From an uncultured Erythrobacter sp. (GTDB taxonomy: Bacteria; Pseudomonadota; Alphaproteobacteria; Sphingomonadales; Sphingomonadaceae): a stretch of 64,000 nt of DNA. The stretch is from contig CANMTU010000001.1 in the NCBI GenBank assembly GCA_947501005.1, forward strand, positions 1,760,501 to 1,824,500, written 5' to 3'. The notes under the pieces were generated by a model. It saw only the letters and a program-made list of their open reading frames with translations. It did not search any database and was not told where the DNA came from. This document shows positions 29,551 to 38,588 of the stretch, in pieces. How positions within the stretch are numbered: the first letter of the stretch is position 1; each line of letters starts with the position of its first letter. Position numbers and translations under genes: made by a program.

Positions 29551-30678
29551 CTACCGTGCGCGGGCCCTGTCATCCGATGCGGTCGGCATGGGAAGGCGGA
29601 TTTCGGCGCGGAAGCCGTCCTTGCCGAAGGATTGCTCCATCGATCCGCCCTGCCCGCCGAGGATGCCGCGGATCAGGCGCGACCCGCTGCCCGACGAAAC
29701 GTCGGCCGCTTCCTCGGCTCCGGTCTGCGAACCGCCCCGCTCGATCCAGTCGATCCGCAATTGGCCCCCTTCGTGCGCCCATTCGATCAGCACCATGCCC
29801 TCGCGCTGGCCGAGCGAGCCGTATTTGACCGCGTTGGTCGCCAGTTCGTGCAGCGTCAGGCCGACCGGGGTCACGAGTTGCTTGGGCAGTTCGATATCCG
29901 GTCCCGATAGTTCGACCGCGTCGTATTTCTCACTGCGATAGGGTTCCATCACCGTCCGCACGAGGTCGATCATCCGCGTGGTCGCGCCGACCCGGCCACC
30001 CGGCGCGATCGAGGCCGTGTGCGCCCGGCTGAGCGCCTGGATGCGCTTCTGCAGTTTCTCGGCAAAGACCGCCGCATCCGTTTCGCCGCGCACGGTGATG
30101 TTGATCATGGCCGAGAGCATGGCGAACAGATTGTTCGTGCGATGCTGCAATTCCTCGGCGACGACTTCCTGGCGTACATGCTCCTCCCGCGCGGCGAGGA
30201 TGTCGGTCACGTCCCATTGCGAGCCGTAGAAATAGGCGAGCTTGCCCTGTTCGTCGAAGATCGGCCCGACATGCAGCGCGTTCCAGAACCGCGTCCCGTC
30301 CTTCTTGTAGTTGAGGATATCGACCACGACGACATCCTCGTTCGCCAGCGCGTCGCGGATCTTGGCCACCGCGCTCGCCGCCGTATCGGGCCCCTGCAGG
30401 AAGCGGCAGTTCCGCCCGATCGCCTCGTCGCGGGTATAGCCCGTCAGGCGGACGAAGGCTTCGTTCGCATAGATGATCGGGCAATCGTCCCGGAACGGGT
30501 CGGAAACGACCAGCGCCATGCGCGTCTGCTCGGTCGCCTGCATGAACAGCTTGCCCGGATCGATCGTGAGATTGCCCGGATCGGGGTTTGAACTGTTGTC
30601 GATCGTGCGCTGGTCGATGGTCGCATCGACCTGGCCATTGCGTTCGAACATGGGGGAATCGTCTTCGTCCATACCCAT
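29551..30678 (-). CDS. LOV domain-HWE/HisKA_2 histidine kinase (blue-light receptor)
   Basis: A 375-residue cytosolic photoreceptor kinase. The LOV core (about residues 45-160) has GRNCRFLQGPDT, with C91 as the residue that forms the flavin adduct under blue light, plus NYKKDGTRFWNALHVGPIFDE and the glutamine in YGSQWDVTD. The kinase half has the phospho-histidine H179 in ELQHRTNNLFAMLSAMI, LHELATNAVKYGSLG (N box) and GSGSRLIRG. The arrangement matches the LOV-histidine kinases of Erythrobacter litoralis (EL346/EL368). AGAAGGGGGG precedes ATG 30678. No response regulator lies beside it. Confidence 0.95.
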   Translation of the reverse strand: MGMDEDDSPMFERNGQVDATIDQRTIDNSSNPDPGNLTIDPGKLFMQATEQTRMALVVSDPFRDDCPIIYANEAFVRLTGYTRDEAIGRNCRFLQGPDTAASAVAKIRDALANEDVVVVDILNYKKDGTRFWNALHVGPIFDEQGKLAYFYGSQWDVTDILAAREEHVRQEVVAEELQHRTNNLFAMLSAMINITVRGETDAAVFAEKLQKRIQALSRAHTASIAPGGRVGATTRMIDLVRTVMEPYRSEKYDAVELSGPDIELPKQLVTPVGLTLHELATNAVKYGSLGQREGMVLIEWAHEGGQLRIDWIERGGSQTGAEEAADVSSGSGSRLIRGILGGQGGSMEQSFGKDGFRAEIRLPMPTASDDRARAR

Positions 30679-30698
30679 GCGCCCCCTTCTCGTCTTGC

Positions 30699-32333
30699 TC
30701 AGGCCCGGTCCAACGCATCCGCGATGAGGGCGCGCGTATTCGCCACGCCATAAAGCGAGATGAAGCTTCCCATACGCGGCCCCTGCTCGCTGCCCAACAG
30801 TATTTGATACAGTGCCTTGAACCAGTCGCGCAGGCTGTCGAACCCGAATTCCTCGCGCTTGCCGATCTCGTAGACCTGGGTTTGAAAGTCTTCGGCGGAG
30901 GTGGTTTCATCGGACCGGGCCAGCACCTCGTCGAGCAGGCGCAGGGCGGCCGCCTCGTTGGGTTCGGGCGGACGGCGTTGCATGGTCGGCGAGACGAATT
31001 CGCGGTTATAGGCCAGCGCGGCCGTAACCAGCGCGTCGAGCTGGGGATGGCTCGCCCGGTCGGCGTTGTCCACATAGTTTGCGAGATAGGACCACACCTG
31101 ATCCCGGTCCGCTTCCGCCCCCAGCACGCCGACGAGGTTGAGCAGCAACCCGAACGTCACCGGCAGCCGATCCCCCGCACCCGGTGCCTCCGCCCCGTCG
31201 AACCCGCCATTCACGCGCAGGAGGTGCCACGCCGGATTGCCGAGCTGCTTGTCGAGCGGTTGTTCGGTCAACCGTTCGCGGAACTGCCAGTAATCGTCGA
31301 CCGCGCGTGGGATTACTCTCGCGTGAAGCTGCTTGGCGCTTTTGGGATTGGGGAAGATGTAGAAGCCGAGGCTCTCCTCGGTCCCGTAATCGAGCCATTG
31401 CTCGATCGTGAGGCCGTTGCCCTTGGACTTGGAAATCTTCTCGCCGTTCTCGTCGAGGAACAGTTCGTAGATCAGGCCCTCGGGTTTGCGCCCACCCAGC
31501 ACCTGGACGATCTTGCCCGACTGCACGCCGCTGTCGGTCAGATCCTTGCCGTACATCTCGTAATCGACGCCGAGCGCATACCAGCGCATCGCCCAGTCGA
31601 CCTTCCATTGCAGCTTGGCCTGCCCGGCGAGCGCGGACTGTTCGACAACCGTGCCATCCTCGTCGGTAAAGCGGATCGTGCCGACCTCGGCGTCGACCAC
31701 CTCGACCGGCACCTGCAGCACCTTGCCGCTCGCCGGGCTGATCGGGAGGATGGGGGAATAGGTCTGCCGCCGTTCCTCGCGCAGGGTGGGCAGCATGATG
31801 TCGAGGATCGCGTCGTTCTTGCGCAACACCTGCCGCAAGGCCTCGTCGAACGCGCCCGAATTGTAGCGATCGCTCGCCGCGATGAACTCGTAATCGAAAC
31901 CGAACCGGTCGAGGAAGGCGCGCAGCATCGCATTGTTGTGCGCGGCGAAGCTGTCAAAGCCCGCGTCGAAGGGATCGGGCACGCGGCTCAGGGGCTTGTG
32001 CAGATTGTCGGCCAGCACTTGCGGGTTCGGGACGTTGTCCGGCACCTTGCGCAGGCCGTCCATATCGTCGGAAAAGGCGACGAGGCGCGTCTTGCCGTCT
32101 TCCGGCCTGGCACCGATCAGCGCCTCGAACGCGCGGCGGACCAGCGTGGTGCGCAGCACTTCCTGGAAGGTGCCGATATGCGGCAGGCCGCTCGGGCCGT
32201 AGCCCGTCTCGAACAGAACCGACGAGCCATCGGGCTTCACGCCGTCCGGATAGCGCTTGAGCAGCCGCTGCGCCTCCTGGAAGGGCCAGGCCTTGGAAGT
32301 GCGGGCGGCGTCGATCAGTTCGGTCATGCTCAT
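30699..32333 (-). CDS. lysS: lysine-tRNA ligase, class I
   Basis: Charges tRNA-Lys; this is the archaeal-type class I enzyme that alphaproteobacteria use instead of class II LysRS. The 544-residue protein has the HIGH-type motif GYGPSGLPHIGTF and the KMSKS motif ISKSKGNGLT, followed by the class I LysRS alpha-helix cage domain. Start chosen at MSMTEL (32333); ATG 32327 is the alternative. Its 5' end is close to mscS and its 3' end is 20 bases from the LOV kinase start, so the kinase could be read through from lysS. Confidence 0.95.
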   Translation of the reverse strand: MSMTELIDAARTSKAWPFQEAQRLLKRYPDGVKPDGSSVLFETGYGPSGLPHIGTFQEVLRTTLVRRAFEALIGARPEDGKTRLVAFSDDMDGLRKVPDNVPNPQVLADNLHKPLSRVPDPFDAGFDSFAAHNNAMLRAFLDRFGFDYEFIAASDRYNSGAFDEALRQVLRKNDAILDIMLPTLREERRQTYSPILPISPASGKVLQVPVEVVDAEVGTIRFTDEDGTVVEQSALAGQAKLQWKVDWAMRWYALGVDYEMYGKDLTDSGVQSGKIVQVLGGRKPEGLIYELFLDENGEKISKSKGNGLTIEQWLDYGTEESLGFYIFPNPKSAKQLHARVIPRAVDDYWQFRERLTEQPLDKQLGNPAWHLLRVNGGFDGAEAPGAGDRLPVTFGLLLNLVGVLGAEADRDQVWSYLANYVDNADRASHPQLDALVTAALAYNREFVSPTMQRRPPEPNEAAALRLLDEVLARSDETTSAEDFQTQVYEIGKREEFGFDSLRDWFKALYQILLGSEQGPRMGSFISLYGVANTRALIADALDRA

Positions 32334-32388
32334 GCGCCTGCATGTCGCGCGAGACCGCCGCCTTCGCAAGTGCGAATTGAAAGCGCGA

Positions 32389-33513
32389 TCAGGCGGCGGC
32401 GCCCGCCGGTTGCCCCATTTGCTGCAACGCCTCGCCCGACGGGGGGCCGGCGAGTTGCAACGGCGCGACGGGTGCGATCCGGCTGCGCACGATCGCTTCG
32501 GGCATTTCGCGGGCCAGCCACTGGATCAGCGCCTCGCGAACATCGCAGCGCAGATCGAACAGCGTGGGCGAATCCTTCGCGGTCACCAGGAACCGCACCT
32601 CGATCGCATCGCGCGTCAGTTCGGTGACCTGCATGTGCCGCACGCGCCCGTCCCAGCGCGGATTGCTTTCGACCAGCGCCTCGAACTTGGCGCGGATCGG
32701 ATCGAGCCGCGTCGCCGGGTCGACGTAGAGCATGATCGCACCCAGCAGCTGGGCGGTCGTCTTGGTCCAGTTCTGGAAGGTTTCGTCGAGGAACTTGGAT
32801 GTCGGCACGACCAGCCTCCGCTCGTCCCATACCTTCACGACGACATAGGTCGTGCGGATTTCCTCGATCCAGCCCCACTCGTCCGCGATCACCACCGCGT
32901 CGCCCACGATGATCGGCTCGGTCAACGCCATCTGGATGCCCGCGATCAGCGATTTGAGCGCGGGCTGCGCCGCCGCCCCGACCGCAAGGCCCGCAAGCCC
33001 GGCGGAGGCGACCAGCGTCACCCCGATGTCGCGCACGCCGGGGATGGCCAGCAGCATCAGGCCGAACACCACGAACACGATGATGAAGGTCGCGATCCGG
33101 TTGAAGATGGCCAGCTTGGTACGCCGGCGGCGCGCCGCGCGGTTGTCGGCCATCGTATCGTCGTTGCGCAGGATCATGACCTCGACCAGCGCGTGCAGCA
33201 CCGCGATCACCGTCCAGCCGATGAAGAACGGCATGACGAACGCGCCGATCCCCTCCCATATCGCGCCCAGCGCGGGGAACACCGCCGCCACCGCCACGAT
33301 GGCGAGCATCACCAGCGCCCAGCGGCTCGGCCGTTCGAGCTTGCGCACGACGATGTTGTCGGAATGGCTTTCCGTTCCCTTCGCCAGCCGCTTCAGCAGG
33401 CGGAACCCCGCGTAATGCAACACGAGGACGATCGCGACGGCCACGGTGGCTACGAGCGCGATCGCGGCCCAGGTCGGGAGGAAGGGGAATTGCGCGGCTA
33501 TGAAGTCGGGCAT
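32389..33513 (-). CDS. mechanosensitive ion channel of the MscS family
   Basis: A 374-residue membrane channel protecting against hypo-osmotic shock. Four hydrophobic helices precede the pore helix (ASAGLAGLAVGAAAQPALKSLIAGIQMAL), which has the Gly/Ala packing of MscS TM3. A beta domain follows (IVGDAVVIADEWGWIEEIRTTYVVVKVWDERRLVVPTS) and then a cytoplasmic alpha/beta domain. The N-terminus is extended relative to E. coli MscS. It lies upstream of lysS on the same strand. Confidence 0.93.
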   Translation of the reverse strand: MPDFIAAQFPFLPTWAAIALVATVAVAIVLVLHYAGFRLLKRLAKGTESHSDNIVVRKLERPSRWALVMLAIVAVAAVFPALGAIWEGIGAFVMPFFIGWTVIAVLHALVEVMILRNDDTMADNRAARRRRTKLAIFNRIATFIIVFVVFGLMLLAIPGVRDIGVTLVASAGLAGLAVGAAAQPALKSLIAGIQMALTEPIIVGDAVVIADEWGWIEEIRTTYVVVKVWDERRLVVPTSKFLDETFQNWTKTTAQLLGAIMLYVDPATRLDPIRAKFEALVESNPRWDGRVRHMQVTELTRDAIEVRFLVTAKDSPTLFDLRCDVREALIQWLAREMPEAIVRSRIAPVAPLQLAGPPSGEALQQMGQPAGAAA

Positions 33514-33623
33514 GGCCGGAAGGTAGGCAGGCAGGCCGGATGCTGCAAGCGCGAAGGAAAGCGCCCGGTCGAAGCGTCGACAGCACTTGCCCCGCGTTCC
33601 GCCAATGTTCTAACGCTCCTTCC

Positions 33624-36377
33624 GTGAGCCAGCCTCTCCCCCTTCCCGCCCTGCACGCGAGCCATGCCGGCACATGGCTGCGCGATCCCAACGGGGAGAC
33701 GCGGGGGTGTTCCAAGGGCGAGGCGGTCATGGCGGCGGCGGATACGCCGCTGCTGCTGATGAACGCGCCGCTGGTGGCGAGCCGGCTGGGCTATCCCGAC
33801 TTGTCGGGGCTCGACGTGCTGGAGCTGTTCGCCTTCGTCCATCCGGCACAGTTCTGCGTGCCGACGCCCAAGGGTCTCGCCCATGCGCTGGGGCTGGCGG
33901 AACCGGAGGACGATGCCGCCGTGCCGCTGCTGCTGCAACGGGCGGCGGGCGCGCTGGTGGCGGTGTGCGAAAGCGCCGAATGGCCCCAGCGCGAGGGGGC
34001 GTGGTCCGGTCTGCAATCGCTCACCCGGCTGCGCTGGCCGTGGGCGCAGGTGCTCAGCCCCCATATCCACAAGCCCGAACGGGCCGAGAAATGGCTCTTC
34101 AGCCGCCTGCCCGAATGGGAGGATGCGCCCGAGCGCGCGCAGCCCGCGCAAGTCCTGATCGACGAGCCGGAGATCGAGGCACATCTCGAACGCCTGACCG
34201 GCGAAGGGGCGGAGCGGCGCGAAGGGCAACGCCTGTTCAGCCGCGGCGCCGGCAGCGTGTTTGCTCCGCGCGACAAACAAAGGCGGCCCCATGTGCTGCT
34301 GGCGCAGGCCGGCACGGGGATCGGCAAGACGCTGGGCTATCTTGCGCCTGCCTCGCTATGGGCGGCGAAGGCGGGCGGCACCGTGTGGGTCAGCACCTAT
34401 ACCAAGAACCTCCAGCGCCAGCTGCGCCGCGAAAGCGCGCGCGCCTGGCCCCCCACCCGCCCCGACGGCTCGCCGCCCGTCGTGGTCCGGAAGGGGCGCG
34501 AGAACTATCTCTGCCTGCTCAATCTGGAAGACGCGTTGCAGGGCGGGTTCGCGGGACGTCCGGCGATCCTCGCGCATCTGGTCGCGCGCTGGGCCGCCTA
34601 TAGCCAGGATGGCGACATGATCGGCGGCGACCTGCCCGGCTGGCTCGGCACGCTGTTTCGCAAGCGCGGCATCGCGGCGCTCACCGACCAGCGGGGCGAG
34701 TGCATCTATGCCGGCTGCCCGCATTACCGCAAATGCTTCATCGAACGCAGCGCGAGAAGCGCAGCGCAGGCGGACCTCGTCATTGCCAACCACGCTCTGG
34801 TGATGGTCAACGCCGCGCGCGGACGAGATCAGGGCGGCCGCCCCACCCGCATCGTGTTCGACGAGGGGCACCATGTGTTCGACGCGGCGGATTCCACCTT
34901 CTCCGCCGCGCTGACCGGGCAGGAGGCGATCGAGCTTCGCCGCTGGATCGTCGGGCCCGAGCGCAATTCGCGCGGCCGGCGGCGCGGGCTTGCCGCCCGC
35001 CTCGCCGATGTCGCGAGCTATGACGATGCCGGCGGCGCGGCGATCGAAGCGACGGTGAAGGCGGCGCAGGACCTGCCGTCGGAAGGCTGGCTCGGGCGGT
35101 TGGGGGAAGGCGCGCCGCTCGGCCCGCTCGAGGCTTTGCTGGCGCAGGTCCGCGCCGCGACCTATGCGCGCGACGAGAGCGGGCAGGAAGCGGGCTACGG
35201 CATCGAGACCGAAACCGCCCAGCTGCCCGGCGAACTGGTCGAGACGGCGATGCTGGCGGCAGAAGCGCTGGCGGCGATCCGCCAGCCGCTGATCAAGCTT
35301 GCCGGGCGGTTGGAGGCGGTGCTGGAGAACGCGCCCGACTGGCTCGACGGGCAAGGCCGCGCCCGCATCGAAGGGGCACGCCACTCGCTCGCCTGGCGGA
35401 TCGACCTGCTCGCCGCGTGGGAGGCGCTGCTGGCTCGGCTCGGCGGCCCGGCGGATCCAGATTTCGTCGACTGGCTGGCGGTCAGCCGCAACGACGTGCG
35501 CGAATTTGACGTGGGGCTTCACCGCCACTGGCTCGATCCGATGCGCCCTTTCGCCAAGGTCGTGCTCGAACCCGCGCATGGCGTGATGCTGACCAGCGCC
35601 ACTCTCACCGATCGCGGCGAGGAGGGGCCCGACTGGCCCCATGCCGTCACGCGCAGCGGCGCGCCGCATCTCGACCTCGTGCCGCGGCAGGTCGAAGCCG
35701 CCAGCCCGTTCGACTATGCGGCCCGCGCCGAAGTCCTCATCGTGACCGACATCAGGCGCGGCGACCTTCCGGCGCTGGCCGGGGCCTATGCCCGGTTGAT
35801 CGAGGCGAGCGATGGCGGCGTGCTCGGCCTGTTCACCGCCATCCGCCGAATGCGCGCGGTCTACGGCCGCATCGCCGACCGGCTGGCGCGCGCCGGCCTG
35901 CCGCTCTATGCCCAGCATGTCGACCCGATCGACACCGGCACGCTGACCGACATCTTCCGCGACGATGCCCGCGCCAGTCTGCTCGGCACCGACGCCTTGC
36001 GCGACGGGGTGGACGTGCCCGGCCGATCGCTGCGCTGCGTCGTCATGGAAAGCGTGCCGTGGCCGCGCCCCACCATCCTTCACCGGGCGCGCCGGGCTGC
36101 TGCCGCCGCCGAGGAAGGCGGGGCCAAGCGGCATGACGACCGCATCATCCGCGCCCGCCTGTCGCAGGCTTTCGGCCGGCTGATCCGCACGCGCGAGGAT
36201 AGCGGGCATTTCATCGTCCTGTCCTCGGCCTTCCCGTCCCGCCTCCTCTCCGCCTTCCCCGAAGGCACGCCGGTTTTGCGCGTCACGCTCGACGAGGCTT
36301 TACAGCGGGTGGCCAAGGGTGTTGGAGCGGGCGGGCAGACAACACCGGATTCGGCAATGGAGAACGAACAGACGTGA
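33624..36377 (+). CDS. DinG/XPD-like DNA helicase with Fe-S site
   Basis: A 917-residue superfamily 2 helicase. Walker A is QAGTGIGKTLGYLAP and Walker B is VFDEGHHVFD (DEGH). Four cysteines (NYLCLLN, then GECIYAGCPHYRKCF) between the motifs fit the 4Fe-4S cluster of XPD/DinG helicases. C-terminal motifs are LLGTDALRDGVDVPGRSLRCVVMESVPWPRPT and a QAFGRLIRTREDSG (motif VI). The N-terminal 200 residues are extra. Start GTG 33624 is preferred over the longest frame at 33540. The stop overlaps the SixA start. Confidence 0.9.
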   Translation: MSQPLPLPALHASHAGTWLRDPNGETRGCSKGEAVMAAADTPLLLMNAPLVASRLGYPDLSGLDVLELFAFVHPAQFCVPTPKGLAHALGLAEPEDDAAVPLLLQRAAGALVAVCESAEWPQREGAWSGLQSLTRLRWPWAQVLSPHIHKPERAEKWLFSRLPEWEDAPERAQPAQVLIDEPEIEAHLERLTGEGAERREGQRLFSRGAGSVFAPRDKQRRPHVLLAQAGTGIGKTLGYLAPASLWAAKAGGTVWVSTYTKNLQRQLRRESARAWPPTRPDGSPPVVVRKGRENYLCLLNLEDALQGGFAGRPAILAHLVARWAAYSQDGDMIGGDLPGWLGTLFRKRGIAALTDQRGECIYAGCPHYRKCFIERSARSAAQADLVIANHALVMVNAARGRDQGGRPTRIVFDEGHHVFDAADSTFSAALTGQEAIELRRWIVGPERNSRGRRRGLAARLADVASYDDAGGAAIEATVKAAQDLPSEGWLGRLGEGAPLGPLEALLAQVRAATYARDESGQEAGYGIETETAQLPGELVETAMLAAEALAAIRQPLIKLAGRLEAVLENAPDWLDGQGRARIEGARHSLAWRIDLLAAWEALLARLGGPADPDFVDWLAVSRNDVREFDVGLHRHWLDPMRPFAKVVLEPAHGVMLTSATLTDRGEEGPDWPHAVTRSGAPHLDLVPRQVEAASPFDYAARAEVLIVTDIRRGDLPALAGAYARLIEASDGGVLGLFTAIRRMRAVYGRIADRLARAGLPLYAQHVDPIDTGTLTDIFRDDARASLLGTDALRDGVDVPGRSLRCVVMESVPWPRPTILHRARRAAAAAEEGGAKRHDDRIIRARLSQAFGRLIRTREDSGHFIVLSSAFPSRLLSAFPEGTPVLRVTLDEALQRVAKGVGAGGQTTPDSAMENEQT

Positions 36378-36901
36378 AGATCCTCGGCCTCTTTCGCCAT
36401 GCCAAGTCGGATTGGGGCCACAGCGACAAGCGGGATTTCGATCGCGGCCTGAACGATCGCGGGCGCAAGGGCGCGGCCCTGATGGGCGATCACATCCGCG
36501 ATCACGGCGTTCGCTGGGACAAGGTCGTGGCGAGTTCCGCCGCCCGCGTGAAGCAGACCCTCGCCGCTGCCCTGCCCGAAGCGAACCCGGTATGGGAGGA
36601 ACGGCTCTACCTCGCTTCGGCCGAAACCATCTGCGACGTCGCGCGCGAACAGGGCGGCGATGCCGACAAGCTGCTGCTGGCCGGCCACAATCCCGGCCTT
36701 GGCGACATGCTGTTCGAACTGGTCGCGCCGGAAAACGAGAACGCCCTGTTCGACGAGGCCAAGGTCAAGTTCCCGACCGCCAGTTTCATCGTCTTCGAAC
36801 TCGCGATCGACGACTGGGCGGACCTGGCCGAGGGTTGCGGCACTGTCGCCCACTTCGCCCGCCCGCGCGATCTCGATGCGGACCTCGGCCCGGAGGATTG
36901 A
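36374..36901 (+). CDS. SixA-type histidine phosphatase
   Basis: A 175-residue histidine-phosphatase superfamily protein. The catalytic RHG-type motif is FRHAKSDW (phospho-histidine H9), with a second arginine in ASSAARVKQT and the second histidine in LAGHNPGLGDM. SixA of E. coli dephosphorylates a phosphohistidine in the nitrogen PTS protein NPr; since this genome has the HPr/EIIA relay, a similar target is plausible but inferred. Start is GTG 36374, overlapping the helicase stop (GTGA). Confidence 0.92.
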   Translation: MKILGLFRHAKSDWGHSDKRDFDRGLNDRGRKGAALMGDHIRDHGVRWDKVVASSAARVKQTLAAALPEANPVWEERLYLASAETICDVAREQGGDADKLLLAGHNPGLGDMLFELVAPENENALFDEAKVKFPTASFIVFELAIDDWADLAEGCGTVAHFARPRDLDADLGPED

Positions 36902-36915
36902 GGGCGGCTATATTT

Positions 36916-36942
36916 GCCGTGCCGTGCCGTGCCGTGCCGTGC
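36916..36942. repeat. five tandem copies of GCCGT
   Basis: Five perfect GCCGT units (36916-36940) plus two bases, 15 bases after the SixA stop. A 5-base microsatellite that could vary in copy number; it is outside any credible gene. Confidence 0.9.
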
Positions 36943-36992
36943 GGAAAGATCGTGCGGCAGGTCGGAAATTCGCAACCGCCCGAACCCGGCAG

Positions 36993-37730
36993 CTAGGAAT
37001 CCAGAAGCTCCAGCCGCATCGCCTCGATGACGGCCTGCACCCGCGTCGCCACACCCAATGTGCGACAGGCATTCCCGATATGCTCGTTCACCGTGGCAGC
37101 CGAAATGCCGAGAATTTCGCCGATCACGGTCGAGCTTTTGCCCGCCCGCACCCATAGCAGGCATTCCCGCTGGCGGTGGGTGATCTGGCGGTCGCTCTGC
37201 TTCGGCGCCGCGTTCAGACGCCTGGCGGCAAGGCCGTAATGGGCGCCGATCACTTCGGCGGCGGTGGCGAGAAACGGATCGCCGAGTTCGGGACAGGGTC
37301 CGGAGAGAACCACGGCCGTGTAGCTCATATCGGCTTCGCGCATCGGGATGTAGAGCCCGTCCAGCAGCCCGAAATCGCCCGCTTCGTTAAGGATGCGGCT
37401 GCCGGTGACGTTGTGGCCGGGGCGCCGGACAATACTGTTCCACGTATAGGGCAGGCTCGTCGTCAGCATCTCCAGCGCGAGAGGCGAATGCATGGCGTAT
37501 CCGCAGCGAGCGTAATGGCGGACCCAGTCGTTGGGAAGATTGCCGTTGAGCAACCCGGCATCGACCTGGCCGGCCGGCCCGAAAAAGCGCCCCACTCCGA
37601 AATAGGGCAGACCCAGCGGCGTCAGGACCGGTTCGATGATCCCGTCGAGCGCGGCGATATCGGTCGCGGCGCGAAGTGTGGCCACCGTTTCGAATGCCCG
37701 TTCCGCCAGCAGGGGGTCGAAGGAATTCAT
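36993..37730 (-). CDS. LuxR-family regulator with autoinducer-binding domain (solo)
   Basis: A 245-residue transcription factor. The N-terminal autoinducer-binding domain (about residues 20-165) has the aligned W and Y/D ligand residues in LPYTWNSIV and NEAGDFGLLDGLYIPMR. The C-terminal LuxR HTH is ITHRQRECLLWVRAGKSSTVIGEILGISAATVNEHIGNACRTLGVATR. No luxI synthase is in the window, so it counts as a solo regulator or responds to a signal made elsewhere. It is divergent from the UrcA gene, with a short dyad between. Confidence 0.92.
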   Translation of the reverse strand: MNSFDPLLAERAFETVATLRAATDIAALDGIIEPVLTPLGLPYFGVGRFFGPAGQVDAGLLNGNLPNDWVRHYARCGYAMHSPLALEMLTTSLPYTWNSIVRRPGHNVTGSRILNEAGDFGLLDGLYIPMREADMSYTAVVLSGPCPELGDPFLATAAEVIGAHYGLAARRLNAAPKQSDRQITHRQRECLLWVRAGKSSTVIGEILGISAATVNEHIGNACRTLGVATRVQAVIEAMRLELLDS

Positions 37731-37769
37731 GCCGGGATCTTAAGTCGGGAAGCCGCTTACCGCAAGGCG

Positions 37770-37783
37770 AACCCCTAAAGGTT
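37770..37783. promoter_or_regulatory. dyad AACC-CCTAAA-GGTT between luxR-type gene and urcA-type gene
   Basis: An inverted repeat of 4+6+4 bases, 40 bases upstream of the LuxR gene and 75 bases upstream of the UrcA gene. Position suits autoregulation by the LuxR-type protein. It is shorter than a canonical 20-base lux box, so the assignment is weak. Confidence 0.3.
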
Positions 37784-37858
37784 ACGAGTAGCGCCGTGGA
37801 CGGGAAACGCGGAAAGTATTGCGCATCAGGGGAAATTCATTCCAATGGAGTAAAGCTG

Positions 37859-38152
37859 ATGAAGACCAAGCTTATAGCCCTTGCCTTGATTGGCGGAGGA
37901 ATCGTCGGCACTCCGGCTGCGGCCGAAGACATCGCGATTACCTATCAGGATCTCGATCTGGCGACGGAAAAGGGGCAGCGCATTCTCCAGCACCGGATCG
38001 ACAAGGCCGCGAGGAAGGTTTGCGGATATGACGAGCAGCGCACGGGCACGCGCATCCGCCCGTGGGAAACCGACCGCTGCTACGCGCTTGCCAAAGCAGA
38101 CGGGCGAAGGGCGCTGGCGACGCTCGTTCTGAAGCAGCGTCTGAAAGCCTGA
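37859..38152 (+). CDS. UrcA family protein
   Basis: A 97-residue exported protein of the UrcA family, common in sphingomonads and caulobacters. Signal peptide MKTKLIALALIGGGIVGTPAAA, then the characteristic ITYQDLDLATEKGQRILQHRIDKAARKVCG, with cysteines at about residues 59 and 77 that could pair. Function is unknown. A GGAG lies 8 bases before ATG 37859. A terminator follows. Confidence 0.9.
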   Translation: MKTKLIALALIGGGIVGTPAAAEDIAITYQDLDLATEKGQRILQHRIDKAARKVCGYDEQRTGTRIRPWETDRCYALAKADGRRALATLVLKQRLKA

Positions 38153-38186
38153 GCCAACTCTTTCACGTCTACGCGCCTATGCGTGG

Positions 38187-38232
38187 GCCCGGGCCGGACG
38201 GTTCCAGTCGCACGGCCCGGGCAGCTTTGTTT
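38187..38232 (+). terminator. intrinsic terminator after the UrcA gene
   Basis: GCCCGGGCCG (38187-38196) pairs with CGGCCCGGGC (38213-38222), followed by AGCTTTGTTTT. The loop is 16 bases. Confidence 0.7.
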
Positions 38233-38379
38233 TGCGGCGAACCTCGAGCTTTCGCGGCGGGATGGTGTCGCGGGCTACATTGGCCCGCAGATACGATTCC
38301 GTAAGCCCCCTATTGCCTTGCGCAGAGCGTTCACCCCCACGAAAGCGGCGCCGGCCCGCACCTCTCCGGCCGCACCCCG

Positions 38380-38584
38380 CCAGCCTGAAATCCGGACAAT
38401 GCGCCTAAAGGCACCTCCTCGAACCGGCCGAGCCAGCAGCGGGCGATCTTGGCGAGGGGCATCGGGTTGAGGTAATGCCGCAGATCCGCCCATCGCGCTG
38501 CGAGGCGAGATGCTTGGCCACCGCCTGCCGCGTGATCGCGAATTCGGTGCCGAATTCCGACAGGGCGGTGAAGGCGTCGGTCAT
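38380..38584 (-). pseudogene. decayed copy of the ArsR-family gene at 39888-40226
   Basis: This stretch is a near-copy of 39934-40226. It starts with MTDAFTALS as the intact gene does, but lacks 60 bases (20 codons, early HTH) and 27 bases (9 codons, end of HTH), both in frame. A 1-base deletion near 38480 then shifts the frame, so the C-terminal half is lost. The lost parts include the DNA-recognition region, so it cannot make a working repressor. It begins 5 bases after the antiporter stop. Confidence 0.85.
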
Positions 38585-38588
38585 AAGG

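Noticed and set aside
30588-32627. 679-codon open frame on the plus strand over lysS
   Set aside because: It is exactly antisense to the class I LysRS gene, which has full family motifs. Long antisense frames are expected in GC-rich DNA.
36374-38152. LuxR-LuxI quorum-sensing pair
   Set aside because: Only the regulator was found; neither neighbour resembles an acyl-homoserine-lactone synthase.
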